Below are positions 8,368-16,442 of a stretch of 34,330 bases of DNA, piece after piece; the stretch's first letter is position 1; every line of letters begins with the position of its first letter. The position numbers were made by a program, and so were the translations under genes. The notes under the pieces were generated by a model. The model made no database searches. It saw nothing but the letters and a program-made list of their open reading frames with translations, and was not told the origin of the DNA. The DNA is from Bacteroidota bacterium (GTDB lineage: Bacteria > Bacteroidota > Bacteroidia > B-17B0 > Aurantibacillaceae). Location of the stretch: the NCBI GenBank assembly GCA_013288015.1, contig JABDCR010000030.1, forward strand, positions 1 to 34,330, written 5' to 3'.

Positions 8368-8864
8368 AAATTGTCTATTTCTTGTTTTGATTTGCAACGT
8401 GCAATACTGCCCTTATATAAATCTACATTTTTAATGTCTAACGAATTTTTTACCGCATTTTTATACGAAATAATTGCTTGATCGTATTTGCCTTGAAGTT
8501 CGTACATAATACCAAATTCGTTATGTATGGTAGCTAAATTTATTTCAGGCACTTTAAGTGCGTCGGTTAATAAATTTTCTAAGTCGGCCCAACGTTTTTG
8601 GGTAGATAAAACAGCCGAGTAATTATAATATACCGGACAATAAGATGGTGTAAATGTTAACGCCATACGATAATGTCTCTCAGCATTTTCATAATCTCTT
8701 AGTTTGGTTTCATATATCCATCCTAAGTGATTATGGGCACGCCCAAAGCTTGGGTCTTCAGCTATAATGGCTTCTAACACACGTTGAGCCTCTCCAATTT
8801 GTCCTTTACTGATAAGACTATCAGCATCTAAAAACATATCGTTTAGTTTAATGTCGTCTATCAT
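8364..8864 (-). CDS. Small cytoplasmic TPR protein in sugar operon
   Basis: The product is 166 residues with no signal peptide or membrane segment, so it should be cytoplasmic. At least three tetratricopeptide repeats are visible: around 13-47 ('ADSLISKGQIGEAQRVLEAIIAEDPSFG'), 48-85 ('NHLGWIYETKLRDYENAERHY') and 115-150 ('NEFGIMYELQGKYDQAIISY'). It is squeezed between the aminotransferase (4 intergenic bases) and ugd (4-base overlap), so it is made together with two sugar-nucleotide enzymes. A scaffold or regulator of that pathway is an inference from context; the repeats themselves only imply protein binding. Confidence 0.85.
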   Translation of the reverse strand: MIDDIKLNDMFLDADSLISKGQIGEAQRVLEAIIAEDPSFGRAHNHLGWIYETKLRDYENAERHYRMALTFTPSYCPVYYNYSAVLSTQKRWADLENLLTDALKVPEINLATIHNEFGIMYELQGKYDQAIISYKNAVKNSLDIKNVDLYKGSIARCKSKQEIDNL

Positions 8865-8868
8865 GGTG

Positions 8869-10014
8869 TTAGGCGTTTATTAATTCTAATAAAGAAGATG
8901 ATATATAATTTAAGGTTGCTTCATCTAACTCTGTATGCATAGGCAATGATAACACACAAGGAGTTAACTGTTCGGTTACAACTAAATTAGCCGACAAGTT
9001 TCTTTCACTTTGATAAGCTTTTTGTTTATGTACCGGAATTGGGTAATAAATCATACTTGGTATATCTTTAACAGCTAATTGTTCTTTAATTTTATTTCTA
9101 TCAACGCCTACTAATTGTAAAGTATATTGGTGAAAAACATGCGTTGAGTTTTTTGCACGAACCGGAGTTTTAATTTTAGGGTTGTTAGCAAAAGCTTTAT
9201 CGTAATGAGCTGCTGCTTTATTTCTGGCTGTGGCATACTCATCTAAATGTTGTAATTTTATTTTTAAAATAGCTGCTTGTATAGTGTCTAAACGAGAGTT
9301 AACCCCTACAATATCATGCACGTACTGAATGCTTTGCCCGTGATGAGAAATCATTTTTAATTTTTTAGCTAACTCATCATCATTAGTATACATAGCTCCA
9401 CCATCGCCATAACAGCCTAAATTTTTACTCGGAAAAAATGATGTACAACCAACATTGCCCATGGTTCCTGCTTTATGTTTGGCACCATTAGCAAATGTAT
9501 ATTCTGCTCCAATAGCTTGTGCTACATCTTCTATTACAAAAAGGTTATGTTTTTTAGCTAATGCTAAAATCGGTTCCATGTCGGCACATTGCCCATATAA
9601 ATGCACAGCTACAATGGCTTTAGTTTTTGGTGTTATAGCTTTTTCTATAGCAGCTACGTTAATACAAAAAGTGTCGGGGTGTACATCAACCAAAACAGGT
9701 GTTAACCCTAATAGACCAATTACCTCGGCTGTGGCAACATAGGTAAAGCTGGCAGTTATAACTTCATCGCTGGGTTTCAAACCCAATGCCATCATGGCTA
9801 TTTGTAGGGCATCGGTACCATTAGCACAAGGAATAACATTTTTTACGTGCAGGTATTTTTCTAAATCTACCTGAAACTCTTTTACAGCCGGGCCATTTAT
9901 AAAAGCGGCACTATTAATTACCTCTTGTATAGCAGCATCTACTTCTGTTTTAATTTTTTGGTACTGACCTTTAAGGTCTACCATTTGTATTTTTTTTGCT
10001 ATTGTTGTACTCAT
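8869..10014 (-). CDS. DegT/DnrJ/EryC1/StrS-family sugar aminotransferase
   Basis: This 381-residue PLP enzyme belongs to the family that transfers an amino group to keto-sugars bound to a nucleotide. Evidence includes 'GTDALQIA' (66-73), 'VHLYGQ' (137-142), 'IEDVAQAIGA' with the PLP-contacting D163, and the PLP lysine K197 in 'SFFPSKNLGCYGDGG'. The N-terminal 'MVDLKGQYQKIK' and overall pattern resemble WbpE/WlbC-type enzymes, which act on UDP-3-keto-GlcNAcA. With ugd in the same operon a UDP-uronic amino sugar product is reasonable but unproven. It starts the operon. A second in-frame Met at residue 11 is possible, but the upstream TATATTCG box fits the longer form. Confidence 0.93.
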   Translation of the reverse strand: MSTTIAKKIQMVDLKGQYQKIKTEVDAAIQEVINSAAFINGPAVKEFQVDLEKYLHVKNVIPCANGTDALQIAMMALGLKPSDEVITASFTYVATAEVIGLLGLTPVLVDVHPDTFCINVAAIEKAITPKTKAIVAVHLYGQCADMEPILALAKKHNLFVIEDVAQAIGAEYTFANGAKHKAGTMGNVGCTSFFPSKNLGCYGDGGAMYTNDDELAKKLKMISHHGQSIQYVHDIVGVNSRLDTIQAAILKIKLQHLDEYATARNKAAAHYDKAFANNPKIKTPVRAKNSTHVFHQYTLQLVGVDRNKIKEQLAVKDIPSMIYYPIPVHKQKAYQSERNLSANLVVTEQLTPCVLSLPMHTELDEATLNYISSSLLELINA

Positions 10015-10026
10015 AATTTCGAACTG

Positions 10027-10034
10027 CGAATATA
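10027..10034 (-). promoter_or_regulatory. Possible -7 box for the aminotransferase operon
   Basis: Read on the minus strand this is TATATTCG, one mismatch from TAnnTTTG, 12 bases upstream of the ATG at 10014. No convincing -33 TTG is found 19-21 bases upstream. It shares the 108-base divergent gap with the box of the plus-strand gene at 10123. Confidence 0.3.
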
Positions 10035-10098
10035 CGTATTTGATAAAGAAAAACTAACCATATTTATAGTCCCATCAACGAAAAATGAGGGGTTTTAG

Positions 10099-10106
10099 TA
10101 TATTTG
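10099..10106 (+). promoter_or_regulatory. -7 box ahead of the unknown exported protein
   Basis: TATATTTG is a perfect match to the Bacteroidota -7 consensus TAnnTTTG and ends 16 bases before the ATG at 10123. No TTG is present at the -33 distance, so activity may be weak or activator-dependent. It lies in the gap between two divergent operons. Confidence 0.45.
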
Positions 10107-10122
10107 CTTTCTACTGAAATAA

Positions 10123-10899
10123 ATGAAAAAAAGTATTTGGTTATTTTGCTTGTTAAGTTTTAAATTATTTTACGGCCAAAAGGTAGAAATACTTAATAAA
10201 TCGGGCTTTCAGCATAATTACGCTATTAAAGATTTTGATTATATCGAAGATGTTAATGATACTTCTAAATTAAATTATATAGCTACTTTACGAATTATAG
10301 GTGAGGCTAACCATTATACGGGTACTGTAGTAAGATGGGCTGTTAAATTCCAAGAAAAGGCAAATAAAATGGGAGCAAATGCATTTTGTTTGCAAACCTA
10401 TACCGAAAAAGATTCGATTGGAATCCTTATTGTCAACGTATATTTTGCCGGAGATTATTATTTAAAGGCTAATAAATTAAAAGCAAATAAAAATAATATT
10501 TACTTGTTTGGACCAAGCACTCACCCTCAAGATTCAGCCGACTTTTATTTGAATGGTACAAAAAAAATGTTCAGTTCAAATAAAAGTTTTGAAATTAAGG
10601 TATCCTTAAATACAGATTATAACATTGCTGTTACCGAAAATAAATTAACCAATTTGCTTATAAAATATAAGTCAGAAAAAAAATCGCGATATTTTATAAT
10701 ACCAAAATATAAAACAGCCACAGCATCTTTTAAACCTATGAAAAACCCTGCTAGTAAGGGAACTGCCGGATTTGCGGCCGCAGCTATTTTAGGTGGCCCT
10801 ATAGGAGCGGGTGTATATATGATAGTATCTACAGGCCCCAATAGAGTTATAGAAATTCCATACAGATTTGGAAGATTTATGAGTGATATTTTTAAATAA
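10123..10899 (+). CDS. Exported protein of unknown function
   Basis: I do not recognise a full-length family. The 258-residue product has a signal peptide (cleavage near 'LFYGQ', residue 19). Around residues 75-95, 'KFQEKANKMGANAFCLQTY' resembles the helix-plus-strand of RcsF/DUF4156-like envelope folds, in which a helix ending in GAN precedes a strand. The middle (about 120-205) is beta-rich. A glycine/alanine-rich hydrophobic segment ('GFAAAAILGGPIGAGVYMIV', about 216-235) could be a membrane segment or hairpin near the C-terminus. Its TAA overlaps the ATG of the TMTC-like gene by one base (TAATG), so the two are translationally coupled and probably work together at the envelope. Confidence 0.75.
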   Translation: MKKSIWLFCLLSFKLFYGQKVEILNKSGFQHNYAIKDFDYIEDVNDTSKLNYIATLRIIGEANHYTGTVVRWAVKFQEKANKMGANAFCLQTYTEKDSIGILIVNVYFAGDYYLKANKLKANKNNIYLFGPSTHPQDSADFYLNGTKKMFSSNKSFEIKVSLNTDYNIAVTENKLTNLLIKYKSEKKSRYFIIPKYKTATASFKPMKNPASKGTAGFAAAAILGGPIGAGVYMIVSTGPNRVIEIPYRFGRFMSDIFK

Positions 10900-12560
10900 T
10901 GGCAAAAACTAAACAAGATAAAGTTGCAAAAACATCAGGATTTCCTTTATGGAACAATATGCGTTTGCAGATTGTTGTAGTAATTATACTATCATTTATA
11001 TTATATGGTACAGCCTTAAAATTTGGTTTTAATTATTTAGATGATAGCATTTTAGTAATTGATAAATACAAATTCAACTCGGATTACCATAACATACCAA
11101 AAGCGTTTAATCAGCACATATTTAAGGTAGATGAGCAAGCTGATAAGTGGTCACACGATTATTACAGACCATTAATGACGCTTAGTTTTATGGTAGATGC
11201 TCACATAGCAGGCAGTCCGGCACCTTATTTTTATCATTTAACAAACTTATTGCTGCATATTTTAACAGGAATATTATTGCTTGTTTTCTTTAAAAAGTTT
11301 GGCGTTGCACCGCTGCCGGCATTTATCTTATGTGTGTTCTTTTTAGTACACCCTGCCTTAGCACAAGCCGTAGCCTGGATTCCCGGAAGGAACGATTCTT
11401 TATTAGCCGTGTTTGTTTTAGCGAGTTTTATTTTTCTGATTCGATATTTAGAGGAAAAGAAAACATATTTATTGGCCTTGCATGTATTAATGTTTGTATT
11501 TGGTCTTTTCGCAAAAGAAAATGGCATTATGCTTATACCGCTTGTATTTTTCTATCTAAAATTTATAGTAAAGGATAAAACCAAAGTTCAGCAATCAACC
11601 TACATTACTTTGGGTATAGGTTATTTGGTTTGCATTTTGCCTTGGTGGGTTTTAAGACAAGCCGCATTAGATGCTAATAATGCTACCTATATGGGTAATG
11701 TTATAAAAAATATCTTTACTAATGCGCCTATGATATCTCAGTACATAGGTAAAACCATATTTCCTTTTGATTTAAGTGTGTTGCCAACCATCAGAGACAC
11801 TCATTTTATTTACGGAATTTTTGCTGTAGCACTAGTTGCAACCGCTATATATTTTACACCTGTTAAACGATGGAACTATATTTTATTTGGCTTATTTTGG
11901 TATTTTATTTTTTTGTTTCCTGCTTTGGTATCTCCTTTTGTGGGTTTAGAGCATAGAATTTATGTGCCCATATTTGGCTTTTTACTTATAATGGCCGAAA
12001 CAAAATGGATAAAGGATATAAATACTAGTAATCTTAAAACCGCAGCTGTTCCTTTTGGTTTTATTGTAGTGTTTTGGTTTTTAACCAATAACCGTTTGCC
12101 TGTTTTTAAAGACAGAATTTCGTTTTATAAAAACGGTACCGAAACATCGGAATATGGAACATTTGCTTACTTAACCCTTGGCAAACAATATGAGAAAATT
12201 GAGAATTACGATTCAGCTATTATAACGTATCAGCGAGGTTTAAAGGTAGATTCGACCTTGGTTATGTTTCATAACAACATGGCAACTGATTATATGAAAC
12301 TGGATATGTTTCCGGAAGCAGAACGTGAGATTAATAAAGAGCTTGCGCTGCACCCAGATAACTATACTGCCCTACAAAATTTAGGCACTTTATATAAACT
12401 AACCGATAGAATGGATTTAGCAGCCGAGCAGTGGAAAAAGGTTTTAAAAATTAAGAAAGATTTTGTGTATGCTTATCAGGAGCTTTCTAAATACTACTTA
12501 TCTAAAAACGATACGGTAAATTACGCCAATTGCCAACGAGCTATTAGCCAAATAAAATAA
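10899..12560 (+). CDS. TMTC-like GT-C membrane glycosyltransferase with C-terminal TPRs
   Basis: This 553-residue protein has an N-terminal polytopic region (residues about 22-405, roughly ten membrane helices) and a soluble C-terminus with about three TPRs (about 420-540). The first loop holds an acidic pair D48-D49 in 'NYLDDS', as in GT-C glycosyltransferases. 'YYRPLMTLSFMVD', 'FYHLTNLLLHI', 'VHPALAQAVAWIPGRNDSL' and 'EHRIYVP' correspond to the TMTC/PMT-like pattern. Eukaryotic TMTC proteins are linked to O-mannosylation; bacterial relatives are mostly uncharacterised. Transfer of a lipid-linked sugar to a protein or glycan on the periplasmic side is a fair inference. It is the last gene before a strong terminator. 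Confidence 0.85.
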   Translation: MAKTKQDKVAKTSGFPLWNNMRLQIVVVIILSFILYGTALKFGFNYLDDSILVIDKYKFNSDYHNIPKAFNQHIFKVDEQADKWSHDYYRPLMTLSFMVDAHIAGSPAPYFYHLTNLLLHILTGILLLVFFKKFGVAPLPAFILCVFFLVHPALAQAVAWIPGRNDSLLAVFVLASFIFLIRYLEEKKTYLLALHVLMFVFGLFAKENGIMLIPLVFFYLKFIVKDKTKVQQSTYITLGIGYLVCILPWWVLRQAALDANNATYMGNVIKNIFTNAPMISQYIGKTIFPFDLSVLPTIRDTHFIYGIFAVALVATAIYFTPVKRWNYILFGLFWYFIFLFPALVSPFVGLEHRIYVPIFGFLLIMAETKWIKDINTSNLKTAAVPFGFIVVFWFLTNNRLPVFKDRISFYKNGTETSEYGTFAYLTLGKQYEKIENYDSAIITYQRGLKVDSTLVMFHNNMATDYMKLDMFPEAEREINKELALHPDNYTALQNLGTLYKLTDRMDLAAEQWKKVLKIKKDFVYAYQELSKYYLSKNDTVNYANCQRAISQIK

Positions 12561-12576
12561 CTACAAACTATCGGAA

Positions 12577-12610
12577 ACAAAGAAGCCCTTTTTAAAAAGG
12601 GCTTCTTTGT
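12577..12610. terminator. Bidirectional terminator, perfect 17-bp inverted repeat
   Basis: The two 17-base arms (12577-12593 and 12594-12610) are exact reverse complements, with GC-rich core GAAGCCC/GGGCTTC and flanking A and T runs on both strands. It lies between the convergent stops of the TMTC-like gene (12560) and the lipocalin-like gene (12633), so it can end transcripts from both sides. Confidence 0.9.
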
Positions 12611-12632
12611 AATCAAAAACAAATAAAAACTA

Positions 12633-13049
12633 TTATTTAGATAAAGTTAGTGTTAAGTTACCTTGTCCGTTAGGTTGAGGAGACTCAAAAACCAATTTAT
12701 TTTCAGTTAATTCAAGTACTTTAGATACGTCGGCTTTACCGCCATCAACTAAAGTAAGCTCAGTAGCTTCTTCATTAAGCTTCCAAGTGCCACCACCTGC
12801 TTGACCGGCAAAATTGTAAGCAAAGGTGCCGTCTTCTTTATAATTAAAAGTAGAACTTGCTTTAATTTTATCAACCTGAGCTTTTAACATAGTCTCATAC
12901 TGACTTTTTAAAGAATCTGGTAAATTAGGAGGTGTTGGAGCAGACATATCAGCTATTTTCCAATCGCCAATAATAAGCTTAGATTTTTTATTTCCGCCGC
13001 AGGCAAAAAATAATACAGTAACAAGTGCTAATAAAGATATTTTTTTCAT
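12633..13049 (-). CDS. Lipocalin-like lipoprotein
   Basis: The 138-residue product carries a lipoprotein signal with the lipobox 'FFAC' (Cys17), so it should be anchored in a membrane by lipid. After a short linker the 'IIGDWKIADM' strand (GxW-like) begins a small beta barrel with 'YKEDGTFAYNF', 'GGGTWKLNEE' and 'LTENKLVFE', the pattern of bacterial lipocalin-like domains. The domain is followed by a short tail rich in beta strands. The ligand is not known. It lies ten bases downstream of the L31 gene and is probably transcribed with it. Confidence 0.8.
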   Translation of the reverse strand: MKKISLLALVTVLFFACGGNKKSKLIIGDWKIADMSAPTPPNLPDSLKSQYETMLKAQVDKIKASSTFNYKEDGTFAYNFAGQAGGGTWKLNEEATELTLVDGGKADVSKVLELTENKLVFESPQPNGQGNLTLTLSK

Positions 13050-13059
13050 GTTTTTAGGT

Positions 13060-13311
13060 TTATTTCTTTTTAGCGTAACGTGTACGGAATTTATCTACGC
13101 GTCCTGCAGTATCAACTAGCATATGTTTACCGGTATAAAACGGGTGCGACATATTTGAAATCTCTAATTTAACTAATGGATATTCGTTACCGTCTTCCCA
13201 TTTAATGGTGTCTTTAGTGTCTGTGCAAGAACGGGTTAAAAATGTAAAATCGTTAGACATGTCTTTAAAAACACATAATCTATAGCTTTCTGGGTGAATG
13301 TCTTTTTTCAT
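13060..13311 (-). CDS. rpmE2: 50S ribosomal protein L31, type B
   Basis: The 83-residue sequence begins '[17 protein letters not shown]' and contains '[11 protein letters not shown]' and the C-terminal '[13 protein letters not shown]', all diagnostic of L31. It lacks the paired zinc-binding CxxC of type A L31 (only two single cysteines are seen), so it is the zinc-independent type B form that other bacteria use when zinc is scarce. Here it may simply be the only L31 copy, since Bacteroidota commonly carry this form; the rest of the genome is not visible. A good promoter lies directly upstream. Confidence 0.96.
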   Translation of the reverse strand: MKKDIHPESYRLCVFKDMSNDFTFLTRSCTDTKDTIKWEDGNEYPLVKLEISNMSHPFYTGKHMLVDTAGRVDKFRTRYAKKK

Positions 13312-13334
13312 GATATTTAATAAAATTAAGGGTG

Positions 13335-13364
13335 CAAATATAATACTTTTTAGTTAAAAGCCAA
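13335..13364 (-). promoter_or_regulatory. Promoter for rpmE2 and lipocalin gene
   Basis: On the minus strand TTG (13362-13364) is followed after 19 bases by TATATTTG (13335-13342), a full match to the Bacteroidota promoter consensus. The -33 element begins directly after the stop codon of the PNGase F-like gene, and the predicted leader is about 18 bases. This separates rpmE2 expression from the upstream gene. Confidence 0.6.
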
Positions 13365-15326
13365 TTACTCTTTAATAATTTTCTTTATGCTGCTGCCTTG
13401 CTCAGTTTGTAGTTTTAAGTAATAAAAACCATTGCTTAAGCCACTTAAATCAATTTCATATAGGTTTTCGGAGTTAATGAGGTTAGTTTGCATTAATTGC
13501 TGGCCAAGTGCATTAAACAAAAATAAGACAGGATGACTATCTGCCGATACTTGGTACTGAATAATGGCTTTTCCGTTAGTTGGATTCGGGAAAACCGACA
13601 TGTTAAAATCAGCGTTGCTTTTCACATTCTGAATAGAGGTAGCAAAGGCATGTGGTACGGCAAAAAACGACAGTTGAGTAAAATTACCAAAATCAGGATT
13701 AAAAACCTTGTAATAATAACCTGCAGGAATTCCACCTATTTTTCTCAGCATAAACGCCCCTTGTCCTTGATTTGGGCTAAAAGAAGAGTTTAATCCATCC
13801 CCACCTGTATCATACAGTATCATGGTATAACAACCTGGTGTAAGGTGCAACGTATCTCTGTATACTGCATTAGCTTGCAAATTAGCCGCCACCCGGCTAT
13901 GTACAATATTACCTTGAGCGTCTAAAACATAATAACTGTCTTCTAAAACGTTATTGCAATTTAGGTAAACAATAAAGGCCGTATCATAAATAACAGGTAG
14001 GTTTGTTAACTGTACTTTAGCGGTATCGTCATAATGATATTGGTCGGTTTGTCCGCTATTTATGTTAGTTATATAAGCCTGAAAAACAGCAGTAGTTGTA
14101 GTGGTTGATGGAAATGATAAATTAGGCAGCAAAACGGTAGCTGTATCGGCAAAATTTAGAGCTCCGTTCCAGGTATAAGTTTGAAAAACACCACCTTTTA
14201 ATCCGTATTTTATGCCTAAAGAACTAATAGCTGTGCTGCCGTTATTCCTAACCAAAATACGTGGGTTATCGCAGGCAGGATTTATTCTGCTATACTCAGG
14301 CATATTAGATGGCTGATAAACTTCTTCAATAGAGGCATCTATACTTTTATTGATGCCTTTATACTGAAAAAGCTGCGCATCAATGGCCTCATAAGCATAT
14401 CCGTTGCCATTACTTGCCACACCGCCAATATAAGGAGGCATAATAAATTCAAAAGTGTGTTTATTTCCGGGAGTAAGCGTGGTGCTCAAAACAAAATCGG
14501 GATGAACAATAGAACCTGGGCACCAGTTAGCCCTGTCATAAATCCATGAACCAGCCTGAGGATATAAAGCATTATCTCCGCATGTGCGCCAACGGTTGCG
14601 AGTGCTTACTATATTACCATCAATTTTTACAGTGCGCATAGCCGGACAAAATTCAGAACAATTATTAGTATCCTCGCCATGCCCGGTATGTATAGTACGT
14701 ATTTTGGTTATAACGGTAACAGGGTTTATCATAACGGAATCAGGTGTTAGGTAGTTTTGTATAGGATGTGCGGTATCTCCGTAATTAAAACTTCCATTCC
14801 ATAACTGGTTAAAACTAATAGGGTTTGCAATTGGGTCGCCATTTATTACAGCAAAATCAACTGTTACCTGCCATCCTACATTAGTGCCTTCATAACCGCC
14901 ATGCACATACTCAACTTCAACTGAATCGTGTAAAAACATCGCATAATCAGTAACATCCATATGCCAGCTAAAACCCCAGGTTGTATGGTTAAATCCTCCG
15001 CCATAAGGTGTAATAAACCTAACAATTTCGGTGTTTTGCGATGGATGATTAACACCACCTAAACGTCTTAAGTATAAATTATCTATATAATCCCATGCGC
15101 CACAGTTCATGCCAGGTGCACACTTGTAATTTAAGGTTACTATTATTTTACGAACGTGATTTGAAGTGTCAGGAAACACTCCCCAGCCTTTATAACCATT
15201 ACTGCCAGTACTCGGGTTAGTAACTACCGTTATTTGATTAAGTGGTTTAACATGCACGGTATCGCCTATTTGGGCAAATAAGCTAAACGATAAAGCCATA
15301 AATAAAGCAAGTACTAGTTTTTTCAT
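13365..15326 (-). CDS. Secreted PNGase F-like protein with type IX sorting domain
   Basis: The 653-residue product has a signal peptide (cleavage after 'SLFAQ', residue 19). Residues about 40-340 resemble the two-domain fold of peptide-N-glycosidase F: 'NCGAWDYIDNLYL' gives a candidate catalytic D79, and 'TGHGEDTNNCSEFCP' gives a candidate E225. Numerous cysteines and tryptophans suit a secreted enzyme. PNGase F removes N-glycans from glycoproteins by hydrolysing the glycosyl-asparagine amide. The middle holds a beta-sandwich region including an acidic 'DTGGDGLNSSF' turn. The last ~80 residues ('VFPNPTNG' to 'GLSNGFYYLKLQ') are a type A type IX C-terminal sorting domain, so the protein should cross the outer membrane and may stay on the surface. 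Enzyme activity is inferred from motif position only. Confidence 0.85.
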   Translation of the reverse strand: MKKLVLALFMALSFSLFAQIGDTVHVKPLNQITVVTNPSTGSNGYKGWGVFPDTSNHVRKIIVTLNYKCAPGMNCGAWDYIDNLYLRRLGGVNHPSQNTEIVRFITPYGGGFNHTTWGFSWHMDVTDYAMFLHDSVEVEYVHGGYEGTNVGWQVTVDFAVINGDPIANPISFNQLWNGSFNYGDTAHPIQNYLTPDSVMINPVTVITKIRTIHTGHGEDTNNCSEFCPAMRTVKIDGNIVSTRNRWRTCGDNALYPQAGSWIYDRANWCPGSIVHPDFVLSTTLTPGNKHTFEFIMPPYIGGVASNGNGYAYEAIDAQLFQYKGINKSIDASIEEVYQPSNMPEYSRINPACDNPRILVRNNGSTAISSLGIKYGLKGGVFQTYTWNGALNFADTATVLLPNLSFPSTTTTTAVFQAYITNINSGQTDQYHYDDTAKVQLTNLPVIYDTAFIVYLNCNNVLEDSYYVLDAQGNIVHSRVAANLQANAVYRDTLHLTPGCYTMILYDTGGDGLNSSFSPNQGQGAFMLRKIGGIPAGYYYKVFNPDFGNFTQLSFFAVPHAFATSIQNVKSNADFNMSVFPNPTNGKAIIQYQVSADSHPVLFLFNALGQQLMQTNLINSENLYEIDLSGLSNGFYYLKLQTEQGSSIKKIIKE

Positions 15327-15384
15327 TTTATTAATTTTAGATAAATTAAGCAGTGGCAGTAAAAATATTATTTATTTTGCAGGC

Positions 15385-16434
15385 ATGATAAGAAAATTTA
15401 TACCATTTATTGCCGTGTTGTCAATTCTTGCAACAAGCTGTACAAACACTAATAAAGAATCAGATAAAAAAAATACTAAAACAAAAGATACCCTTAGTGA
15501 AGAAGTAAACTCGGTAGAGTTAAAAAATCTGAACGAATTATTAAAGTCAGACCCAAACAATTCGCATTTATATTACAAGCGGGGGAAAGTTTATTTAGGT
15601 TTTAAAGATTTTGATGCAGCCATTGAAGATGCAAACCGAGCGCTTAAAATAGATAGTTTAACGACCGATAGCTTTTATATTTTACTTACCGATGCTAGTT
15701 TTATACCGGGTAAAACTCGTCAAGCTAAAGAAGCACTTGAACGTTGCATTAAAAATATACCAACATCTACCAAGGCTTATTTAAAATTAGCTGAAATGTA
15801 TTTTTATGTTAAGAAATATCAGGAAAGTATAAACAATATAAACAACGCCCTTAAAATAGAGCCGACTAATGCTTTGGGGTATTTTTTAAAAGGAATGTGT
15901 TACAAAGAGAGTGGCGATACTGCGTTAGCTATAAGTAGTATGCAGACTGCTTGCGAGCAAGATGACAAATACTACGATGCTTATGTAGAATTAGGAATCA
16001 TTTTAGCTGCAAAAAGAAGTGCTTTATGCATTGAGTATTTTAACAACGCATTGCGTGTGCGACCAAATAGTACCGAGGTTATTTATTTTGTAGGAAAATT
16101 TTATCAGGATACTAAAAGGATACCACAAGCCATTGATGCGTATAATAAATTACTAAGCATTGATAAAAAGAATAAAAACACCTTATATAATTTAGGATTT
16201 ATAAATTATGCGTTTTTAAAAGATGTAGAAAAAGCCAAGGGTTATTTTACCCAAGCCATTGATGCCGATGCGGAGTATGCCGAAGCGTATTTAGCACGTG
16301 GTATATGTTTTGAAGATTTAAAAAATTATGCTGATGCTGAAGCTGATTATAAAATGGCTGTACAAAACAGAACCAATTACGAACCTGCTATAGAAAGGTT
16401 AAATAATTTGTTAGACAAGAAAAAGGGGAAGTAA
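15385..16434 (+). CDS. TPR-repeat lipoprotein
   Basis: This 349-residue protein has a lipoprotein signal ending in lipobox 'LATSC' (Cys19), followed by a Lys/Asp/Thr-rich flexible linker to about residue 45. From residue 50 onward the sequence is a continuous array of about eight TPRs ('YYKRGKVYLGFKDFDAAIEDANRAL', 'YFLKGMCYKESGDTALAISSM', 'YLARGICFEDLKNYADAEADY' are three). It resembles NlpI-type envelope TPR lipoproteins that scaffold peptidoglycan enzymes, but similarity of repeats does not prove that role. It is transcribed divergently from the type IX cargo gene across a 58-base gap and ends eight bases from the convergent yicC stop. Confidence 0.87.
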   Translation: MIRKFIPFIAVLSILATSCTNTNKESDKKNTKTKDTLSEEVNSVELKNLNELLKSDPNNSHLYYKRGKVYLGFKDFDAAIEDANRALKIDSLTTDSFYILLTDASFIPGKTRQAKEALERCIKNIPTSTKAYLKLAEMYFYVKKYQESINNINNALKIEPTNALGYFLKGMCYKESGDTALAISSMQTACEQDDKYYDAYVELGIILAAKRSALCIEYFNNALRVRPNSTEVIYFVGKFYQDTKRIPQAIDAYNKLLSIDKKNKNTLYNLGFINYAFLKDVEKAKGYFTQAIDADAEYAEAYLARGICFEDLKNYADAEADYKMAVQNRTNYEPAIERLNNLLDKKKGK

Positions 16435-16442
16435 AATATGAG

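Noticed and set aside
8368-8397. Longer N-terminus of Ugd starting at 8397
   Set aside because: The extra ten residues precede the Rossmann strand, homologues begin at the ATG at 8367, and that ATG forms a tight ATGA overlap with the upstream gene.
11330-11578. Overlapping open frame in the TMTC-like gene
   Set aside because: It is in another frame of a well-supported membrane protein and shows no independent signals.
13533-13793. Plus-strand open frame inside the type IX cargo gene
   Set aside because: It lies within the well-supported sorting domain region of the opposite-strand gene and has no family features.
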